Source: Chloroflexota bacterium (GTDB lineage Bacteria > Chloroflexota > Dehalococcoidia > SAR202 > UBA11138). From it: a DNA stretch of 9,401 bases. The notes under the pieces are model-generated. The model had not been told where the DNA came from, made no database searches, and saw nothing but the letters and a program-made list of their open reading frames with translations. Of this stretch, positions 5,386-9,401 are shown piece after piece (position 1 is the stretch's first letter; the number at the start of each line of letters is the position of its first letter). The DNA lies in the NCBI GenBank assembly GCA_022561955.1, contig JADFQF010000031.1, positions 1 to 9,401 of the forward strand, read 5' to 3'. A program made the position numbers and the translations under genes.

Positions 5386-6555
5386 ATGTTAAGGCCAGAA
5401 TATCGAGATTCCGTCAAGGCCGGAATAATGCGTTTGGCTCCTATTGGCGCCGGCGTCGCGATGCTCGCGGCGATCGCGTGCGGCCCCATAACGGCGCAGG
5501 ACGCGCAGCAGATACTCCAGACGGGGCGCGAAATTCAACGTCTGCAGCAGACGGAAATCGCCCCCAGGGTCAGCGAGATCGAGGACCTGCAGTTCGAAGA
5601 GATCGCCCCCAGGAGACTGCGCCTCGAGGAGATCCACCGGCAGATCCGCGAGGTGGAGATGGAGCAGCTCCTTCCCGTAACAGAGCAGCTTCGCAACCGC
5701 GACGGCGTTGATGGCCAGCTCCTCGGGTTAGAAAACGAGTTCCGACTCCAGTTCAAGGAGTTGGAGGAGCTTCAGCGGGAGTTGCAGCGCGAGGCCCGTC
5801 AGCTTGAAGAGCAGTTCCGGAAAGACGAGCGCAACCTTCGCGACCATTACGATGACCTGATATCCGCCAAGGAGGACAGGCTCCGAGAGCTCAACGGCGA
5901 GTCCCACGATCTTCGGAAGAGCGAAGAGCGGGCGATGGAGTTTCACGACGAGATATTGAAACTGTTCGGCAAGCTTGATCGTCTGGAACCGGATTCCGAC
6001 GAGGCCAAGGAGCTCCAGGAGAAGATCGAGAAGCTACAGGATAGGGAGCAGCGCTTCTACGCCGAAAACGAAGAAGACAGACGCGACATGGATGAGATGC
6101 AATTTGCTCTCGAGGAAGAGAAGCAGGACCTGTTCCACGAGCAAGAGGACGCCATGGGACGGCTTCACGACGAGTTTAGGGACTCGATGGATGATATCGA
6201 GGCTAACCGCTTAGAGCTCGAAGACGAGCGATGGGCGCTGCAAGAGCGGGCGCAGGAGCAGAGGGAATCCGTTCGTTCCCAGCGTCAGGAGAATGCCAGC
6301 GAGCTGAAGGACGAACTAAGCTCGGTTGTCGACGGCGAGATTCGCCCATTGCAGGCCGAAGCGCTGGCCATCGAGGATGAGCTGCAGAAGCTACTGAGCC
6401 AGGAGCGGGGCATCCAGTCCGAGCTTCGCGAGCTGACCGGCGAGATAGCGCCCAAGCAGTTTGAGATGGAGGCGTCACTGCTGGACATTCTGGACAAGGC
6501 CCTGTCCGCGGCCTCCGACGGTCAGATTATCTCCGCCGACGACGGAGGCCAGTAG
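5386..6555 (+). CDS. Exported coiled-coil protein of unknown function
   Basis: 389 residues. The ATG at 5386 has GGAG 7 nt upstream. The N-terminus has a basic stretch (to Arg16), a hydrophobic core (about 17-31) and then Cys32-Gly33, or alternatively an ITA cleavage site near 37. It is therefore exported, either by signal peptidase I or as a lipoprotein with an imperfect lipobox (Ala-Ile-Ala-Cys, alanine at -3). From about residue 40 to 375 it is almost all Glu, Arg, Lys, Gln, Asp and Leu in heptad-like order: a long coiled coil with few prolines and glycines. The motif EIAP occurs three times (57, 72 and 353), close to both ends of the coil; the first two come from a 12-base identical DNA repeat 45 bases apart (5557-5568, 5602-5613). 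No enzyme domain is visible. It could be an envelope scaffold. It stands alone, divergent from one operon and convergent with another. I do not recognise the family. Confidence 0.8.
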   Translation: MLRPEYRDSVKAGIMRLAPIGAGVAMLAAIACGPITAQDAQQILQTGREIQRLQQTEIAPRVSEIEDLQFEEIAPRRLRLEEIHRQIREVEMEQLLPVTEQLRNRDGVDGQLLGLENEFRLQFKELEELQRELQREARQLEEQFRKDERNLRDHYDDLISAKEDRLRELNGESHDLRKSEERAMEFHDEILKLFGKLDRLEPDSDEAKELQEKIEKLQDREQRFYAENEEDRRDMDEMQFALEEEKQDLFHEQEDAMGRLHDEFRDSMDDIEANRLELEDERWALQERAQEQRESVRSQRQENASELKDELSSVVDGEIRPLQAEALAIEDELQKLLSQERGIQSELRELTGEIAPKQFEMEASLLDILDKALSAASDGQIISADDGGQ

Positions 6556-6582
6556 TCTGTAATTCCCGAGATGGGAGCGTCG

Positions 6583-6600
6583 CCGGCGAAGGGTCGCCGG
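6583..6600. other. GC-rich hairpin between convergent genes, possible terminator
   Basis: CCGGCGA (6583-6589) and TCGCCGG (6594-6600) form a perfect 7-bp stem with loop AGGG. It lies in the 63-bp gap between the convergent coiled-coil and SnoaL-like genes, where a bidirectional terminator would be expected. Neither side has a T-tract, so an intrinsic terminator is not demonstrated. Confidence 0.4.
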
Positions 6601-6618
6601 TCCTCTGGATTATCCGGC

Positions 6619-7062
6619 CTATTTGGGGCCAAACGTCCTTTGCGGTGTTCCTGGAAACAGCGAGAAGTGGGTATGCGTCGCCAGCCATGCGCCGCCCCGC
6701 TTCTCCAGCGTCACGGTAGCCCTCCCGGGGCGAAAGTATGATTCGCCGGACTCGTCGAAGCCCGTGGAGGTCCACGTAGCCACGCCCCAGGCGTGAGCGG
6801 CGTCCCCACCGGCGTGTACGCTGTCCAGGTCAACCTTGAAGTCGCGAATGTTCGGCCAGATGCCCTCCCACTGGTTCTTGCGAAGATTATCGAGACCGGA
6901 GACGATGTCCATCTTCGTGCCGAACGCGACGACGTCCTCGGCGAATATGTCCATCGTCGAGTCGTAGTCCATGGCCGCGCAGTTTGCGCTCAGTAGAGCG
7001 AACCATTTATTCGCGGCCTCCACCGGGTCGTCAGTCGCGATTATTTTTGAACCTTCCGTCAT
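6619..7062 (-). CDS. SnoaL/NTF2-like domain protein
   Basis: 147 residues from the chosen ATG at 7062; a longer frame back to 7122 exists, but only the inner ATG has a clear ribosome-binding site. Seen: DDPVEAANKWFALLSANCAA at the N-terminus (helix 1 of the fold), MDIFAEDVVAFGT, then a central segment with WTSTGFDESGESY, VTLEKRGGAW and a final THTHFSLFP strand. This order matches the SnoaL_3/DUF4440 cone-shaped alpha+beta fold. Family knowledge: such small proteins are cyclases, isomerases, hydrolases or ligand-binding subunits, often dimeric and cytoplasmic, and sequence alone rarely gives the substrate. No signal peptide is visible. It lies 56 bp downstream of the lipoate-ligase-family gene on the same strand and may be co-transcribed, though a functional link is not obvious. 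Fold likely, function unknown. Confidence 0.8.
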   Translation of the reverse strand: MTEGSKIIATDDPVEAANKWFALLSANCAAMDYDSTMDIFAEDVVAFGTKMDIVSGLDNLRKNQWEGIWPNIRDFKVDLDSVHAGGDAAHAWGVATWTSTGFDESGESYFRPGRATVTLEKRGGAWLATHTHFSLFPGTPQRTFGPK

Positions 7063-7076
7063 CTTAATTTTCCTTT
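7060..7076 (-). promoter_or_regulatory. Ribosome-binding site that decides the SnoaL-like gene start
   Basis: On the minus strand AAAGGA (7076-7071) lies 8 nt before the ATG at 7062-7060. The upstream in-frame ATGs at 7122 and 7119 overlap the end of the ligase gene and would add a segment with no family resemblance. The shorter 147-residue product is preferred. Confidence 0.7.
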
Positions 7077-7118
7077 CGAGATATGGCGGTTGACCTACAT
7101 CGACGGGGCCGCCGGTCA

Positions 7119-7868
7119 TCACGACGGTACGTGCTCGCCCTCCAGGGACCTTGCGACGGCGATGGTCGCCGCATCGAGCTCGCCTTCGGTCAGCTCATAG
7201 CGCGAGGCAAACTCGTCCAGCACCGCATGCTTTACAGCCTCGAAGTCGCCCACGCCAAGCTCGTCCTCGACGCTGCCCGTCGCCTCGGGGTCCCAGTCCA
7301 GCTCCAAGGCGTCATAGACTGGCGTCAAGACGTCTCGTATTCGCCGGCTGCCGGATACGACGAGCACTCCGCCGACGTGCGCCGCCCTCGAAATCGTCCG
7401 CTGTCCGACGCCCATTATCTTCTTTACGCCCCGGGCATTCACGCTGTGTTTACCGGGGCAGTACTCTCCCGGGACTTCGCCGACGCGGGCATCGACGCCC
7501 AGGCTCTTCAAGGCCGTCGCCATTATCTCGGCGATCTCGTCGAAGCGCTCCCAGACGCGAGCACGCGGGTCCGGGTCGGGAATCGTCCAGGCGAAGGCGA
7601 TGGTGCCCTCGTGAAACACGGCGGCGCGGCCACCCGCCAGGCGATTCACCGCATGATAGCCTTCGTCCCGCGTCGCCTGCACGGCGGTCCTGTATCCTTG
7701 CGCCCGAACGTCCTGAGGCCCGAACGCGACGATAGGTCCGGGCCGGTATAGCCTCAGGGTCTCCGGCTCGAAGCCCGACGACACCCTCTGAAGCAACGCC
7801 CTGGACACCGCCGTATCGAGTGCCGGGCTCTCGGGGAACGCCTCCCCTATCAGGCGAATGTTTCTCAT
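7119..7868 (-). CDS. Lipoate-protein ligase A / octanoyltransferase-family protein
   Basis: 249 residues, the length of a single BPL/LPL catalytic domain without the C-terminal domain of E. coli LplA. Seen: RLAGGRAAVFHEG (76-88), corresponding to the RRxxGGGxVxHD lipoyl-binding loop; GEYCPGKHSVNARGVKKIMGVGQR (134-157), corresponding to the loop and KIxGxxQ motif with Lys150; and AHVGGVLVV, the following strand. Cys137 sits close to the position of the acyl-carrying cysteine of LipM-type octanoyltransferases, so an acyl-transferase rather than an ATP-using ligase is possible. Family knowledge: these cytoplasmic enzymes attach lipoate or octanoate to lipoyl domains of 2-oxoacid dehydrogenases and glycine-cleavage H protein. 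The start has no strong ribosome-binding site, which leaves the exact N-terminus less certain. It is divergent from the alcohol dehydrogenase gene. Confidence 0.82.
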   Translation of the reverse strand: MRNIRLIGEAFPESPALDTAVSRALLQRVSSGFEPETLRLYRPGPIVAFGPQDVRAQGYRTAVQATRDEGYHAVNRLAGGRAAVFHEGTIAFAWTIPDPDPRARVWERFDEIAEIMATALKSLGVDARVGEVPGEYCPGKHSVNARGVKKIMGVGQRTISRAAHVGGVLVVSGSRRIRDVLTPVYDALELDWDPEATGSVEDELGVGDFEAVKHAVLDEFASRYELTEGELDAATIAVARSLEGEHVPS

Positions 7869-8109
7869 TCTATTGGTGTCGATTCAGCCGGGTCGATCGA
7901 CATGGTTGGGACTCAGTCAAAATACAACCATCACCTCCATAGACAAGCTCAAGCGTAGCATAGACGCCTGCCGGGGCGAAATCATGTCCAACTTGACAGG
8001 CCCGACCCGTTAAACTATCCTCGCTGCCGTATTGGCCCACTAAATTGGCATCCGACCATTCTCGAAGGCGCTCCAGGCGCGGTTAAGCCGGAGCTAACGG
8101 AGGAATATC
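7869..8109. other. Divergent promoter region of the ligase and dehydrogenase genes
   Basis: 241 bp without a supported gene. The plus-strand side carries the promoter called separately. On the minus strand I see no convincing promoter for the ligase gene. A 12-codon frame ends at the ligase start codon but has no ribosome-binding site. Confidence 0.6.
7993..8021 (+). promoter_or_regulatory. Sigma-70-type promoter for the zinc alcohol dehydrogenase gene
   Basis: A perfect minus-35 TTGACA (7993-7998) and a minus-10-like TATCCT (8016-8021) are separated by 17 bp, the optimal spacing. Transcription would start near 8028, giving a leader of about 80 nt before the ATG at 8110. It is the best promoter match I found in the window. 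Confidence 0.6.
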
Positions 8110-9195
8110 ATGGCAAACACAGTCAAGGGCGTCGTTGCGGGCTCAAAGGGGGCCGCCGTTTCGTTGGAGACCGTAATCGTCCCGGACCCGGGACCGGATG
8201 AGGCGCTGATCAGGATTCAGGCGTGCGGGGTCTGCCACACGGACCTCCACTACCGCCAGGGCGCGATCAACGATGAATTTCCGTTCCTGCTGGGCCATGA
8301 GGCGGCGGGCGTCGTGGAGAAGGTCGGGGGCAACGTCTCCAATGTGGCGTCAGGCGACTACGTCATCATAGCGTGGCGGGCGCCCTGCGGCACATGCCGC
8401 TCGTGCCTGCGGGGAAGGCCCTGGTACTGCTTCGCCAGCCGAAACGCCCAGCAGTCCATGACCCTGTCCGACGGCACCACGCTCTCCCCTGCACTGGGCA
8501 TAGGCGCCTTCGCGGAGCTGACCGTGGTCGACGCCGCCCAGGCCGTCAAGGTCAACCCGGCAGCCAGGCCGGAGGCGGCGGGCCTCGTTGGATGCGGCAT
8601 AATGGCGGGGCTTGGCGCGGCCATCAACACCGGAGGCGTGAGCAGGGGCGATTCCGTGGCCGTGATCGGTTGCGGCGGCGTGGGAAATGCCGCCATCGCG
8701 GGCTCCCGGTTGGCGGGAGCTCACACGATTATCGCAGTGGATATCGACGACAGGAAGCTCGAATGGGCCAAGGGCTTCGGCGCAACCCATACGATCAACT
8801 CCACCCAGACCGATCCCGTCAAGGCGATACAGGACTTTACCGAAGGCAACGGCGCCAACGTCGTGATAGACGCCATCGGTCTGCCGGAGACATACAAGCA
8901 GGCCTTTTACGCGCGAGACCTCGCCGGAACGGTCGTGCTCGTCGGCGTGCCCAGCCCCGACATGAAGATCGAGCTGCCGTTACTGGACGTCTTCGGACGG
9001 GGCGGCTCGCTGAAATCGTCGTGGTACGGCGACTGCCTGCCCACAAGGGATTTTCCGATGTATATTGATCTATACTTACAAGGCAAGCTGGACCTGGACG
9101 GGTTCGTATCCGAGACGATTGGCCTGGAAGATGTCGAGGAGGCTTTCCACAAGATGGAGCGCGGCGAAGTGCTCAGGTCGGTGGTAGTTTTTTAG
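8110..9195 (+). CDS. mscR: Zinc alcohol dehydrogenase, S-(hydroxymethyl)mycothiol dehydrogenase type
   Basis: 361 residues, full length. GGAGG lies 6 nt before the ATG. Seen: GVCHTD with catalytic-zinc Cys42; GHEAAG with His63-Glu64; Cys162 in VGCGIMAG as third zinc ligand; four structural-zinc cysteines (93, 96, 99, 107); GCGGVG (187-192), the Rossmann nucleotide loop, followed by Asp211, which favours NAD over NADP; and long stretches that agree, from memory, with mycobacterial MscR, such as [33 protein letters not shown] and [11 protein letters not shown]. Family knowledge: MscR oxidises S-hydroxymethyl-mycothiol in formaldehyde detoxification and reduces S-nitrosomycothiol, in the cytoplasm. 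It has its own promoter and a partial hydrolase gene 55 bp downstream. If the host makes no mycothiol, another thiol or alcohol is the substrate. The family is firm; the thiol cofactor is inferred. Confidence 0.9.
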   Translation: MANTVKGVVAGSKGAAVSLETVIVPDPGPDEALIRIQACGVCHTDLHYRQGAINDEFPFLLGHEAAGVVEKVGGNVSNVASGDYVIIAWRAPCGTCRSCLRGRPWYCFASRNAQQSMTLSDGTTLSPALGIGAFAELTVVDAAQAVKVNPAARPEAAGLVGCGIMAGLGAAINTGGVSRGDSVAVIGCGGVGNAAIAGSRLAGAHTIIAVDIDDRKLEWAKGFGATHTINSTQTDPVKAIQDFTEGNGANVVIDAIGLPETYKQAFYARDLAGTVVLVGVPSPDMKIELPLLDVFGRGGSLKSSWYGDCLPTRDFPMYIDLYLQGKLDLDGFVSETIGLEDVEEAFHKMERGEVLRSVVVF

Positions 9196-9250
9196 ACAAT
9201 ATTTTTAACGTGTTTTCTATACGCTAAAGCCTCTCTTGATTGGAGAAGAA

Positions 9251-9401
9251 ATGCAGATCGTTTCAGCGGAAGAAGTAGGGTTCTCATCCAGCCGACTTGG
9301 TCGCGTCAACAAGATGGCCCAGGGCTACGTCGACTCAGGAAAGCTGGCTGGCGCAATCACCCTGCTGGCTCGTGGGGGCAAGACGTTTCACCACGAGTCC
9401 T
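9251..9401 (+). CDS. Serine hydrolase (beta-lactamase PF00144 family), N-terminal fragment
   Basis: The gene runs off the right edge; the first 50 codons are visible with no stop. GGAG (9242-9245) sits 5 nt before the ATG. The start of the protein (MQIVSAEEVGFSSSRLGRV, then a VDSGKLAGAITLLARGGK segment) matches the opening of class C beta-lactamase, EstB esterase and 6-aminohexanoate-dimer hydrolase relatives: a helix with GFSSSRL, then a GAITLLARGGK strand. The catalytic SxxK lies beyond the window, so activity cannot be judged. No signal peptide is visible, suggesting a cytoplasmic enzyme. It lies 55 bp after the dehydrogenase gene and could share its transcript; no terminator hairpin is evident in the AT-rich gap. 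Confidence 0.7.
   Translation, partial: MQIVSAEEVGFSSSRLGRVNKMAQGYVDSGKLAGAITLLARGGKTFHHES

Noticed and set aside
7083..7751. Plus-strand open frame opposite the lipoate-ligase-family gene
   Set aside because: The minus-strand protein has conserved catalytic motifs throughout; the opposite frame is arginine-rich and featureless.
7867..7905. Twelve-codon leader frame whose stop overlaps the ligase start codon
   Set aside because: The overlap resembles translational coupling, but there is no ribosome-binding site before its ATG and the peptide has no attenuator-like bias.
8373..9068. Plus-strand open frame inside the alcohol dehydrogenase gene
   Set aside because: Arginine- and glycine-rich frame-shift shadow of a complete, well-conserved enzyme.

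Overview
The window is about 9.4 kb of GC-rich bacterial chromosome (roughly 60-65% GC by hand counts on sampled lines), densely packed with metabolic genes and with no rRNA, tRNA, CRISPR array, transposase or phage gene that I can see. The gene mix (sugar-acid kinase, DHAP-type aldolase, amidohydrolase, allantoinase-like deacetylase, mycothiol-type alcohol dehydrogenase, several beta-lactamase-fold hydrolases) would suit a free-living heterotroph. Chloroflexota (SAR202/Dehalococcoidia-like) or an actinobacterial relative are my best guesses. That is inference from gene style, since the window carries no phylogenetic marker.

Left, plus strand (1-2517): the C-terminal part of a four-carbon-acid sugar kinase (DUF1537) overlaps by one base a complete class II ketose-bisphosphate aldolase, and a class A beta-lactamase-fold protein follows 22 bp later. 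These three look like one operon. The first two are a recurrent pair, also fused in plants, and probably phosphorylate and cleave a sugar acid. The third gene has an unusual active-site region and no signal peptide.

Middle, minus strand (4957 down to 2510): a PuuE-like polysaccharide-deacetylase-family protein, a metal-dependent-type amidohydrolase and a uracil-DNA-glycosylase-like protein run head to tail with gaps of 12 and 24 bp. The last gene is clearly poorer in GC than its neighbours and overlaps the beta-lactamase-fold gene tail to tail by 8 bp, so it is a candidate acquired gene.

Intergenic 4958-5385 (428 bp) separates that operon from a divergent plus-strand gene. It holds no convincing gene but five inverted repeats, including a GC-rich hairpin with 9-bp arms and a perfect 16-bp palindrome. 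The divergent gene (5386-6555) encodes an exported, almost wholly coiled-coil protein.

Right: a minus-strand pair (lipoate/octanoate ligase-family protein, then a SnoaL/NTF2-like protein) converges on the coiled-coil gene. Divergent from the ligase, behind a good sigma-70-type promoter, is a textbook S-(hydroxymethyl)mycothiol-dehydrogenase-type zinc alcohol dehydrogenase, followed by the start of a serine hydrolase that runs off the window.

I found no obvious new defence or mobile system. The most interesting items are the odd beta-lactamase-fold enzyme, the compositionally foreign UDG-like gene, the palindrome-dense intergenic region and the coiled-coil exported protein.
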